This document shows, piece by piece, positions 55,055 through 63,139 of a stretch of 64,000 nucleotides of DNA. The first letter of the stretch is position 1. Each line of letters begins with the position of its first letter. This DNA comes from Ignavibacteria bacterium UBA2360. GTDB lineage: Bacteria; Bacteroidota; Ignavibacteria; Tepidaquicellales; OLB5. Below the pieces are notes generated by a model. That model did no database searches. It saw only the letters and a program-made list of their open reading frames with translations, and was not told the DNA's origin. The stretch spans positions 63,235 to 127,234 of the forward strand of contig DDTQ01000013.1 of assembly GCA_002344125.1 (NCBI GenBank). Direction: 5' to 3'. The translations under genes and the position numbers were made by a program.

Positions 55055-56368
55055 ATGAATACAAAAATTATCAATTCTAAAGTTGCCGCAGTATTCTTTT
55101 TGCTTTCTATTAATATTTTTTCGCAAACATGGCAGGTCTTGCCTTCACTCGCTCCCTCGCCCGGCAGGTACGAAGATCTTTGGTTTGTTAATATCAATAC
55201 CGGATGGGTGGTCGAGAACGGCGGTGATAAACGTATATTAAAAACAACCAATGGCGGCGCAAGTTTTACTGAACAATTCCGGTTGACAAGCGCTGATTCT
55301 ATGTCATTCGGATTCAGAAGCGTCGCTTTTAATAATCTGCAGCTTGGGTGGGCAGGCTCAACTTCTGGGTTACTGATGAAGACCACAAACAGTGGAGTTT
55401 CATGGTACAGGGTTGATACTACGATCGTACCCCCGCCAATAGGCATTTGTGATATATCAGTTGTGGGAGATTCTGTATTCTATGGCTCCGGCAGGCTCAA
55501 CGGGCCGAGCAACCTGATAAAATCTACAAATGCCGGCTTGACATACGAAAATATTGATATGGGTGCATACACAAATTACCAGATCGGTGTCTTTTTCCTG
55601 AATAAAGATTCCGGTTTTGTTGCCGGAAGAAGCAATATCATTTCCGAAGGTGCTGTAGTTTGCTATACCTCCGACGGCGGAAACACTTGGGTCAAAAGAT
55701 ACAGATCTTTTATACAGAATGAACATGCATGGAATATTATTTTTGTGAATTCATTGGTAGGTTACGCAACCATAGAAAAATTCATATCAGGCTCTGGTAA
55801 TGTTATCAAAACCACGAACGGCGGGGTTACCTGGGAGAGACTTACTGTATCCAATGTAAGCGGAGTAAATATGGATCCTGTAGGTTTTGCCAATGAAAAC
55901 AAAGGATGGATAGCAAACCACTACCTTTCCGGCCTTTGGCAAACAACCAATGGCGGAGTGAACTGGACGAGTATCCCTGTTGGTAATTCTATCCACGGGA
56001 TTTTTATCCTGAACGATACGCTTGGTTACGCTTGCGGAAATGAAGTAATTAAATATACCAATGATATGGTCGGTATTTCTGATCCGGTTCAGACAACTTC
56101 TCCGTTCAGAAATACCCTGGAGCCTAATTATCCCAATCCGTTCAACGCATCTACCAAAATAACATATAAACTTGTGAACAGAATGACCGTTATACTCGAA
56201 ATATATAATTCAGCCGGTGAATTTGTGGAAACCCTGGTGCATGGATATGCCGATGCAGGCGAGCATTCCGTTATCTGGAATGCGGATAATTACCCAAGCG
56301 GAGTTTATTTCTTCTCTCTAAGAACAGATGCAGGTAACCAGTTCGGTAAAGCGGTTCTTGTAAAGTAG
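55055..56368 (+). CDS. YCF48-like propeller protein with T9SS sorting domain
   Basis: 437 residues from ATG 55055, which starts the signal peptide NTKIINSKVAAVFFLLSINIFS; the longer frame from 54953 lies inside the previous gene. Units such as ENGGDKRILKTTNGGASF, STSGLLMKTTNSGVSW and GSGNVIKTTNGGVTW indicate a YCF48-type propeller. The sorting domain is divergent: NYPNPFNASTKI replaces the usual NPFNP, ending KAVLVK. Likely cotranscribed with 52731-55046. Convergent with the permease gene, one base between stops. Confidence 0.86.
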   Translation: MNTKIINSKVAAVFFLLSINIFSQTWQVLPSLAPSPGRYEDLWFVNINTGWVVENGGDKRILKTTNGGASFTEQFRLTSADSMSFGFRSVAFNNLQLGWAGSTSGLLMKTTNSGVSWYRVDTTIVPPPIGICDISVVGDSVFYGSGRLNGPSNLIKSTNAGLTYENIDMGAYTNYQIGVFFLNKDSGFVAGRSNIISEGAVVCYTSDGGNTWVKRYRSFIQNEHAWNIIFVNSLVGYATIEKFISGSGNVIKTTNGGVTWERLTVSNVSGVNMDPVGFANENKGWIANHYLSGLWQTTNGGVNWTSIPVGNSIHGIFILNDTLGYACGNEVIKYTNDMVGISDPVQTTSPFRNTLEPNYPNPFNASTKITYKLVNRMTVILEIYNSAGEFVETLVHGYADAGEHSVIWNADNYPSGVYFFSLRTDAGNQFGKAVLVK

Positions 56369-56369
56369 T

Positions 56370-57245
56370 TTAGTCTTTCTTCTCGTAAGGAACTCCATCA
56401 GCAGCAGGGGGATTTGCTTTACCTATAAATCCTGCCAGTACTATTATTGTAAGTACATAAGGCAGCATTTGTATGAACTGTGTGGGGATGCCTGAATCCT
56501 GGAATTGCAGAGTAAAACTTTCCGCAAGACCGAACAGTAAACATGCTCCGGCCGCGCCCATTGGATTCCATTTACCTATTATCATAGCGGCAAGAGCAAT
56601 GTATCCGCGCCCGGCTGACATTCCGTCTGTGTAGCTGTGCTGGTCTAAGGCAAGCCAGGCTCCGCCCAGGCCGCCCAATGCCCCGCTTATCAGTACTCCC
56701 AGATATCGAACCTTTGTCACACTTATTCCCAGCGAATCCGCTGCCTGCGGATTTTCACCCACGGCCCTCAGCCTCAAACCGAAACGGGTTTTGTTAATTG
56801 TGAAATATGTTATCCCGAGTATTATCACGCAAAGCAGAAGGAAAGGATTGAACGGCAGATCAAGCGTTTCAATTCCGGGGATCCTTTCGGAATTACTCGA
56901 ACTGCCGAATAATATCTTACAGAAAAATTTCGTAATACCGAATGCTAAAATATTCAGCGCGATACCTGATACTATCTGATTAGCCTTAAATGTAATTGTA
57001 ACTATACTGTGAATTAATGCTATAATTATTCCTGCCAATATACCGCATGCGGTACCAACAATAATATTTCCTGTGTAGAACGTACCCGCTGCGGCGGCGA
57101 ATGCGCCGCTCAAAAGGATTCCTTCCAGCGCTATATTCACCACGCCGCCCTTTTCCGAGTAAACTGCCCCAAGAGATGGCAGAAGGTAGGGGATAGTTAT
57201 CCTCAGAGTTTGCAATACAAATGTTATGGTGAGTAATTCTTCCAA
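56370..57245 (-). CDS. Nucleoside ABC transporter permease (NupQ type)
   Basis: 291 residues, about eight or nine membrane segments. YSEKGGVVNIALEGILLSGAF, GENPQAADSLGISV and GLGGAWLALDQ match the BPD-transporter 2 family linked to BmpA-type nucleoside importers (B. subtilis NupNOPQ). Six bases after the other permease; the pair would form the channel heterodimer. Confidence 0.9.
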   Translation of the reverse strand: MEELLTITFVLQTLRITIPYLLPSLGAVYSEKGGVVNIALEGILLSGAFAAAAGTFYTGNIIVGTACGILAGIIIALIHSIVTITFKANQIVSGIALNILAFGITKFFCKILFGSSSNSERIPGIETLDLPFNPFLLLCVIILGITYFTINKTRFGLRLRAVGENPQAADSLGISVTKVRYLGVLISGALGGLGGAWLALDQHSYTDGMSAGRGYIALAAMIIGKWNPMGAAGACLLFGLAESFTLQFQDSGIPTQFIQMLPYVLTIIVLAGFIGKANPPAADGVPYEKKD

Positions 57246-57251
57246 ATATTC

Positions 57252-58286
57252 TTATGCTTTAGCAAGTTTGAATTTTTTATCAAAATATTTCGTGATGGTT
57301 ATTATCAGAAGAATAATTATTCCCTGTAATATTGTCACAATTTCTTTGGGTACCAGCGTGTTCACTGTAAGTCCGCCGTATTCAAGCACCCCGAAAAATA
57401 CCGCTATTATAATAATTGCAAAAGGATTATTCCTCGCTATCAGCGCGACCGCAATGCCAACGTATCCCGCATTTTCAGAAAACCCAAGTTCGAAGTAATG
57501 TTTGTAACCGTTAACAAAATTGAGCCCGGCAAGTCCGGCAAGCCCGCCCGCAATTGCCATTGCGTAAACAGTCAAACGCTTTACATTCATCCCGGCGTAT
57601 TCTGCCGCGTTGATGTTATAACCCAGCGTATTTATCCTGTAGCCAAACGGCGTCTTCCTGATAACATAGTAAATAATAATACATACGGCTGCGGCAATCA
57701 CAAAACTCAGATTAAAAGGTGAGCCTTTGAACATTCCGGTAATTACGTCAAATCTAAGCAGTACCGCGTTTGGAGAAATCTCAGGGGTATGGATCGTTGC
57801 CGGTACAAGATAAATATTGTTTACAAGATAACTTACTAGTGCCATTGCGATGAAGTTCAGCATGATGGTATTAATTACTTCATGAGACCCGAATCGCGCC
57901 TTAAGATAGCCCGCAATTGCCGCCCAAAAGGCGCCGGCTAAAAAGCCGCTTATTATACATAATGGGATAAGTACTATCCACGGCATCGAAGTGAATGTAA
58001 ATCCGGCCCAGGCCGAAGCAAATGCGCCAACAGTCATTTGACCTTCTGCGCCTATGTTGAATAACCCCGCCCTGAAAGCGAATGCAACCGAGAGTCCTGT
58101 TAATATTAATGGCGTAGCTTTAAACAGCACTTGCCCTATTCCGTAAGAATTACCCAGTGTATCTGTGAACATTTTTACGTAAACTTCCGCGGGATCTTGC
58201 CCTATAAGAATTATGAATATAGCTCCAATAATTAATGAGAGGATGATCGATATCAACGGACCTGCGCTATATTTGAAGTATTTCAT
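57252..58286 (-). CDS. Nucleoside ABC transporter permease (NupP type)
   Basis: 344 residues, about nine or ten membrane segments. FRAGLFNIGAEGQMTVGAFASAWAG is the family signature, with YNINAAEYAGMNVKRLTVYAM and NNPFAIIIIAVFFGVLEYGG. Its ATG overlaps the ATPase stop (ATGA, 58283-58286), showing coupled translation. Confidence 0.9.
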   Translation of the reverse strand: MKYFKYSAGPLISIILSLIIGAIFIILIGQDPAEVYVKMFTDTLGNSYGIGQVLFKATPLILTGLSVAFAFRAGLFNIGAEGQMTVGAFASAWAGFTFTSMPWIVLIPLCIISGFLAGAFWAAIAGYLKARFGSHEVINTIMLNFIAMALVSYLVNNIYLVPATIHTPEISPNAVLLRFDVITGMFKGSPFNLSFVIAAAVCIIIYYVIRKTPFGYRINTLGYNINAAEYAGMNVKRLTVYAMAIAGGLAGLAGLNFVNGYKHYFELGFSENAGYVGIAVALIARNNPFAIIIIAVFFGVLEYGGLTVNTLVPKEIVTILQGIIILLIITITKYFDKKFKLAKA

Positions 58287-59794
58287 CCCTTATCGCCTCC
58301 GCTGCCGCTTAAACCAAGCATATATGAACCAATTTCACGTTCATTGGTGGTCGCTGAATCAAGCATTGCGTTTATTTTTCCGTTGAACATTACAGCTATG
58401 CGGTCACTCAGCTTAAGCAGCTCTCCAAGATCGCTTGAAACAAGTATTATTCCTTTTCCTTTAGCGCTTTCCTCAAGCAGTACTGAATGCACAAAATCCG
58501 CCGCTTTGATATCAAGCCCGCGGGTTGGGTGACTCACAACTATCAGATCTGTATGCTTTGACATTTCCCTGGCAGCGACAACTTTCTGCTGGTTTCCTCC
58601 CGAAAGTCCGCCAATCAATAAGTCCGCTTCTGCGGGTCTGATATCGTATTTTTTTATGAGCCGCTCAGTATAAGCGCGAAGCGCTTTTTCTTTGATGCTT
58701 ACTCCGGTAGAAAATTCAGCTTCGCCTTCACGCCCTAACAATACGTTCTCTGCCAGGTTGTATTCCATTACTATACCGTGCTTATGGCGGTTTGCAGGAA
58801 TGTGTGCCACAGGCAGATCCTTATCGGCAGGTTTACCATTTAAAATAAATGAACCTGAATAATCCCTCAATCCGCATATTGCTTCAATCAGTTCATGCTG
58901 ACCGTTACCTTCAACGCCCGCTATGCCTATTATTTCGCCTCTGTGAACTTCAAAAGATAGATCCTTAACAGCCGGTAATCCTTTATCACTACGTACGCTA
59001 ACTCCAATGATCTCAAGGATAAATTCTTCTGCCGGGGAGTTTTGTTTTCTTTTGATGCTCTCAAAGCTGCCGCCAAGTATCATTCCGGCAAGCTGATCTT
59101 TATCTGTATCTTTTGTTTCTGTGTTACCGGTAACTTTTCCGTTTCTTAATACGGTAATGAACTCGCTTATTCCAAGTACTTCGTTTAGCTTATGTGTTAT
59201 AAGAAGTATCGTTTTGCCTTCAGCTTTCAGAACTTTTAGTGTTTTAAACAGCTCATCTGTTTCCTGCGGTGTCAGCACCGCTGTTGGTTCATCCAGAATA
59301 AGTATCTCAGCGTTGCGGTAAAGCAGCTTTATGATCTCGATCTTTTGTTGTGTGCCTATTGAAAGAGTTCCTGTAATTTCCTCCAGCCCAATGTTTATAT
59401 CGAAGTTATTGAGAATCTGTTTAACTTTCTGTCTTGAGCGTCTTTTATCAATTGTATTGAGCGCACCTGTTACTTCATCGCCCAGTATTATATTTTCCAG
59501 TACAGTTAATGTATTCACCAGCATAAAATGCTGATGAACCATCCCAATGCCCAGCTTTATCGCATCGGCAGGGGAGTGTATAACTGCTTCATTTCCATTA
59601 ATATAAATTGTTCCGCTATCAGGATGGTACATACCGTAAAGTATGTTCATTAAAGTGGATTTACCTGCGCCATTCTCGCCAATAATTGCGTGAATTGTAC
59701 CCTTTGTTATCTTAATGTCAACAGAATCATTTGCCCTTAAATCACCAAAAGTTTTGGTGATACCCTTCATTTCAACGGCAAGATGATTAGTCAT
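58283..59794 (-). CDS. Nucleoside ABC transporter ATPase (two-domain, NupO type)
   Basis: 503 residues with two fused ABC domains. First: Walker A GENGAGKST (39-47), signature LSIGTQQKIEI, Walker B ILILDEPTAVL. Second (about 265-500): degenerate Walker A GVEGNGQHEL, signature LSGGNQQKVV, and VVSHPTRGLDI in place of the usual Walker B. This asymmetry is normal for sugar/nucleoside-class importers. Energises nucleoside uptake with the two permeases and the lipoprotein upstream. Confidence 0.93.
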   Translation of the reverse strand: MTNHLAVEMKGITKTFGDLRANDSVDIKITKGTIHAIIGENGAGKSTLMNILYGMYHPDSGTIYINGNEAVIHSPADAIKLGIGMVHQHFMLVNTLTVLENIILGDEVTGALNTIDKRRSRQKVKQILNNFDINIGLEEITGTLSIGTQQKIEIIKLLYRNAEILILDEPTAVLTPQETDELFKTLKVLKAEGKTILLITHKLNEVLGISEFITVLRNGKVTGNTETKDTDKDQLAGMILGGSFESIKRKQNSPAEEFILEIIGVSVRSDKGLPAVKDLSFEVHRGEIIGIAGVEGNGQHELIEAICGLRDYSGSFILNGKPADKDLPVAHIPANRHKHGIVMEYNLAENVLLGREGEAEFSTGVSIKEKALRAYTERLIKKYDIRPAEADLLIGGLSGGNQQKVVAAREMSKHTDLIVVSHPTRGLDIKAADFVHSVLLEESAKGKGIILVSSDLGELLKLSDRIAVMFNGKINAMLDSATTNEREIGSYMLGLSGSGGDKG

Positions 59795-59833
59795 ATTCTT
59801 TATATTATGGCTTTAAATTAGTAAAGGATTTTT

Positions 59834-59914
59834 AATGACAAATGCCAAAGCTTAAATGCCAAATTATTTCCGGCAAATATATCTTTGACATTTGGATTTT
59901 GACTTTTGACATTT
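59834..59914. repeat. Palindromic tgacaaatgcc/ggcaaat-type repeat inside the ABC operon
   Basis: Runs of aatgacaaatgccaaag and aaatgccaaat on the left, and tttgacatttgg and tttgacattt on the right, can pair over about 80 bases. It lies between the lipoprotein and ATPase genes and might reduce downstream expression, as often found after binding-protein genes. Same style as 11151-11221. Confidence 0.55.
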
Positions 59915-60934
59915 TTACTTTGTGGGAATAGTTATCTTCCCGTCAATAATATCTTGCCTTATAACTTCAACCTTTGCCTTTACTTCATCCGGTATCATGT
60001 GTTTATTCTTATCTGTGTACGCGTAATCTACGCCCTTGGTTTTAAGTCCGAATGTTTCAACTCTGCCGCCTTTGAATGTGCCCTCTTTAACTTCTTTTAT
60101 CACTTCAAACACAGATACATCAACAACTTTTACCATACTTGTAATTATATAACCCGGGGCTTCATCGTTTTGGTCTGAATCAACTCCTATGGCGAATTTC
60201 TTCATCTCCCTGGCTGCTTCAAAAACTCCCAGCCCCGTCACGCCGGAGGCGTGGTAAATTATATCTACGCCATCGTTGTATTGACCCAGTGCCAGCTCTT
60301 TGCCTCTGCCCGGATTTTTGAACGCGTCACCTGTAACTCCCGCGTATCCTACCAGTATCTGTCCGCCCGGATTTACATGCTTCACGCCCGCTTCGTATGA
60401 TACCTGGAATTTTTTGATAAGCGGTGAATCCATTCCTCCCACAAATCCTACCTTGTTTGATTTGGTCAGGAGTCCCGCAATTGCGCCAACCAGGAATGAT
60501 CCTTCCTCTTCCTTGAATTCAAGCGCTACTAAGTTTGGGGGTATCGTCTTTGAAGGATCAACCGTGTAATCAACGCATGCGTATTTTTTATCGGGGAACT
60601 CCTGCGCTATCTTTGTAATTTCATCGGTAAAAATAAATCCAATGCCGAAAATTACAGCAATATCTTTCCTGCTTGAAAACTGCCTGAGAGCGGCTTCTCT
60701 ATCAGCGCCCGGACCCGGTTCAATATACTCAAACTCTATGCCAAGCTCCTGCTTCGCCTTTTCAAGGCCGCGGTATGCCGCATCGTTAAATGATTTATCA
60801 CCCCTGCCGCCTACATCAAATACCAGCCCTACTTTAAGCTTGCCGGTATTATTTTCGGTGTTCTCCTTTTTCCCGCAGGATGTTATTGTTAATGCTAATA
60901 TGAATGATAAAATTAAATTTATTGTTGTTTTCAT
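59915..60934 (-). CDS. BmpA-family nucleoside-binding lipoprotein
   Basis: 339 residues. Lipoprotein signal with Cys20 (LTITSCGKKE). Blocks VGLVFDVGGRGDKSFNDAAYRGLEKAKQELG, VIFGIGFIFTDEITKIAQEFPDKKYACVDYTVD, GSFLVGAIAGLLTKSNKVGFVGGMD and IYHASGVTGLGVFEAAREM define the Bmp/PnrA family, which binds purine nucleosides. Promoter at 61082-61112. Substrate-binding component of the importer encoded downstream. Confidence 0.95.
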   Translation of the reverse strand: MKTTINLILSFILALTITSCGKKENTENNTGKLKVGLVFDVGGRGDKSFNDAAYRGLEKAKQELGIEFEYIEPGPGADREAALRQFSSRKDIAVIFGIGFIFTDEITKIAQEFPDKKYACVDYTVDPSKTIPPNLVALEFKEEEGSFLVGAIAGLLTKSNKVGFVGGMDSPLIKKFQVSYEAGVKHVNPGGQILVGYAGVTGDAFKNPGRGKELALGQYNDGVDIIYHASGVTGLGVFEAAREMKKFAIGVDSDQNDEAPGYIITSMVKVVDVSVFEVIKEVKEGTFKGGRVETFGLKTKGVDYAYTDKNKHMIPDEVKAKVEVIRQDIIDGKITIPTK

Positions 60935-61081
60935 TTTTTCGTTTTCTTATACCTCTCCATTTTTTTGGGCAGTCACGCAGTGAGCGGGACAGGGTGGGGT
61001 CAATTTGAGCTAAACAGTGCTTCCTATACTCACGTTTAATGAATAAATTGTTAACGTGTCTTTTAAACCTCTAATTTTTAT

Positions 61082-61112
61082 CAAAATTACAGCATTTTTA
61101 TAACAGGTGCAA
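61082..61112 (-). promoter_or_regulatory. Promoter of the nucleoside importer operon (TTG-N20-TAATTTTG)
   Basis: Minus strand TTG 61112-61110, 20-base spacer, TAATTTTG 61089-61082. It leaves a leader of about 140 bases before the lipoprotein ATG. Confidence 0.7.
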
Positions 61113-61315
61113 TTACATAATATGAACTTCTGAATTATTGAAGATATGAATCAAATAGAACGATGATGCCAATGATAAATCTGTTCTACATTTATCTTAT
61201 CAGTGTGGATCTGTATCATCAGTGTTTTCCGTGTTCTAATATCACACTTTTCTGTTAACTGTAATGAAATCTCCAACTTCTAATTTTCATTAACACTCCT
61301 TTAACCTAAAATCGT

Positions 61316-61323
61316 TATATTTG
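61316..61323 (+). promoter_or_regulatory. -7 box of the 5'-nucleotidase gene
   Basis: TATATTTG, 22 bases before the ATG at 61346. No TTG at the expected spacing, so the -33 element is weak. Confidence 0.5.
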
Positions 61324-61345
61324 TACTTCAAATCTAAAATAATCT

Positions 61346-62890
61346 ATGAAAATATTATTAATTGTAATTACAGCAATTTTTGCTTTCAATACTTATGCGC
61401 AGGATCTCAAAGAAGTAACCATTCTGCATTACAACGATTTCCATGCGCGCAACCAGCCTTTTAAGGTATCTAAAAAGGATTCAGCAACCGGCGAACAGGT
61501 CTATTATTGGGTAGGCGGAGTAGGCGGACTCTCGGGGTACATCAACAAATACCGCACAGCCAATTCATTGCTGCTCAATGCGGGCGATGATTTCCAGGGA
61601 ACTCCTATATCAAACTTTACCCGCGGTAGGTCACAGATCGAGATCATGAACTCGCTAAACCTCGACGCATTTGTGCTTGGTAACCATGAATTTGATTACA
61701 GCCAGTATTCCCTTGATTCCGCGCTTGCGCTTGCTAATTTTGACTATCTAAGCTGCAATGTTTACATGCAGTCACAAAACAAACTTATGGGTAAGCCCTA
61801 CATTATGAAAGATATAAACGGGGTCAGGTTTGGAATCATAGGCCTAACATTACCGGAGCTATTCACAACCTCACTGCCTGCTAATGTTACCGATCTCGTT
61901 ATGCTGAACGCAGATTCAGTGCTAACCGTTAATATTAACGAAGTGAAATCAAAAGGCGCTGATATTGTTGTTGTGCTTTCGCACTCGGGAATTGAAACAG
62001 ATAAAATGATCGCTGAGAAGTTTTATGCTGATGTTGATATCATTGTAGGCGGACACTCACACACTACGCTGTTCAAACCAATTCGTAAAAACGGCGTTAT
62101 CATAGTTCAGGCCGGCTCTCACGGCAGAAACCTGGGTAAACTTGATCTTAAAATTGATACTGAAAAAGATACGCTAAGCGAAGCTTATGGTGTACTTATT
62201 GAAACTGTGCTTGATTCCGCTGTTTATGATAAAGACGCTGCCGTTAAAGTTGATAATATGATTGCTGAATACCTTCCCGAACTCAGCGTTAAGATAGGTA
62301 CACTGGAAACCGACTGGCGCGCTTCTTATGGTGATGAAAGCAATCTGGGCCAATTCGAAGCTGACGCATTCAGAATGAAAACAGGAGCCGATATCGGCTT
62401 CGTGAACGGCGGAGGCTTGCGTAAGAGTCTGCTCAAAGGTGATATCCTCGTTGGTGATATATGGGAGATCAATCCATTCGGCAATGAAATTCAGACCATA
62501 ACCGTTTCAGGCAAAACCCTGAAACAAATGCTTAAGAACAATATCAAGATAAGACTCGAAAAGATCAGCAAAGGCGAAGGTGCGGAACTGCTTCACAATT
62601 CTGGTTTAACCTATAGTTATGATTCCAGAAAAGCCAATGAAGGAAGCGATGATTTTATTGTAAGTATGAATATCGGAAGAGAAGAAGTCACCGATGACCG
62701 CATGTACACAATAGCCACCAACAATTACGTTCTTGGTCAGTTCAAAAAGTTCTTTGGAGATATTCCTGAAACCATAACTACAAAAGATACTGGCTGGAAC
62801 GACCGCGACCTGATAATTGAAGTAGTAAAAGAACTTAAAGTAATTAACAGCGTTGTTGAAAAAAGAGTTGTTGATGTTTCAAAGCAGTGA
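61346..62890 (+). CDS. Secreted 5'-nucleotidase / bifunctional metallophosphatase
   Basis: 514 residues. Signal peptide MKILLIVITAIFAFNTYA. Calcineurin-like metallophosphatase domain (about 22-290) with metal ligands in LHYNDFHAR, NAGDDFQGTP, LGNHEFDY, LSHSGIETD and GGHSHT; C-terminal 5'-nucleotidase domain (about 315-490) with FVNGGGLRKSLLKGDI and NPFGNEIQTITVSG. Removes phosphate from extracellular nucleotides. Divergent from a nucleoside importer, so its product would feed that importer. No T9SS tail, so periplasmic. Confidence 0.94.
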   Translation: MKILLIVITAIFAFNTYAQDLKEVTILHYNDFHARNQPFKVSKKDSATGEQVYYWVGGVGGLSGYINKYRTANSLLLNAGDDFQGTPISNFTRGRSQIEIMNSLNLDAFVLGNHEFDYSQYSLDSALALANFDYLSCNVYMQSQNKLMGKPYIMKDINGVRFGIIGLTLPELFTTSLPANVTDLVMLNADSVLTVNINEVKSKGADIVVVLSHSGIETDKMIAEKFYADVDIIVGGHSHTTLFKPIRKNGVIIVQAGSHGRNLGKLDLKIDTEKDTLSEAYGVLIETVLDSAVYDKDAAVKVDNMIAEYLPELSVKIGTLETDWRASYGDESNLGQFEADAFRMKTGADIGFVNGGGLRKSLLKGDILVGDIWEINPFGNEIQTITVSGKTLKQMLKNNIKIRLEKISKGEGAELLHNSGLTYSYDSRKANEGSDDFIVSMNIGREEVTDDRMYTIATNNYVLGQFKKFFGDIPETITTKDTGWNDRDLIIEVVKELKVINSVVEKRVVDVSKQ

Positions 62891-62935
62891 AAAAGCAAAA
62901 TTAAAAAAGCAAAAAATTTATAAGTACTTAGATCT

Positions 62936-62962
62936 GTAGAGACGACCCGGTGGGTCGTCTCT
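62936..62962. repeat. Palindromic repeat, second copy of 3584-3611
   Basis: gagacgac and gtcgtctc arms; it matches 3584-3611 at all but a few bases, and lies 46 bases after the 5'-nucleotidase stop. Confidence 0.75.
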
Positions 62963-63016
62963 TTCTATTTCGGAACAAGGAGCTGCGGCAACTTGTTTAA
63001 ATCAGATTGTGATTGT

Positions 63017-63040
63017 GGTGTCAGGTATATACCTGACACC
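63017..63040. repeat. Perfect 24-bp palindrome
   Basis: ggtgtcaggtat joined to atacctgacacc: every base pairs with its mirror, with no loop. It lies between convergent genes, so a transcription-factor operator is unlikely; probably another intergenic repeat family or part of the termination region. Confidence 0.7.
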
Positions 63041-63058
63041 CCTTCTTCAGAAATTGCC

Positions 63059-63088
63059 CAAAAAAAGCAGGCTCTAAGCCTGCTTTTT
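63059..63088. terminator. Bidirectional terminator
   Basis: aaaagcaggc, loop tctaa, gcctgctttt: a strong stem with A and T tracts on both sides, between the convergent 5'-nucleotidase and phospholipase-D-like genes. Confidence 0.9.
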
Positions 63089-63102
63089 TGATTTCCTTTT
63101 TC

Positions 63103-63126
63103 GAACAAGGGGTTGCAACCCCTTGT
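63103..63126. repeat. Palindromic repeat, second copy of 250-275
   Basis: gaacaagggg and ccccttgt arms around ttgcaa; differs from 250-273 by one base. It sits directly past the stop of the phospholipase-D-like gene on the minus strand. Confidence 0.75.
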
Positions 63127-63139
63127 TTACAATATAGGT

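Larger units (their letters stand above)
60935..61345. other. Divergent intergenic region, bmpA-like and 5'-nucleotidase genes
   Basis: 411 bases with no ORF. Contains promoters for both sides (61082-61112 minus, 61316-61323 plus), a cagtcacgcagtgagcgggac stretch near 60971-60990, and a degenerate repeat atcagtgtggatctgtatcatcagtg at about 61200-61230. I see no riboswitch with confidence. Confidence 0.55.

Noticed and set aside
60935..61081. Purine riboswitch in the long leader of the nucleoside importer operon
   Set aside because: I could not find the conserved core or loop-loop sequences of the known purine riboswitch; leader length alone is not evidence.
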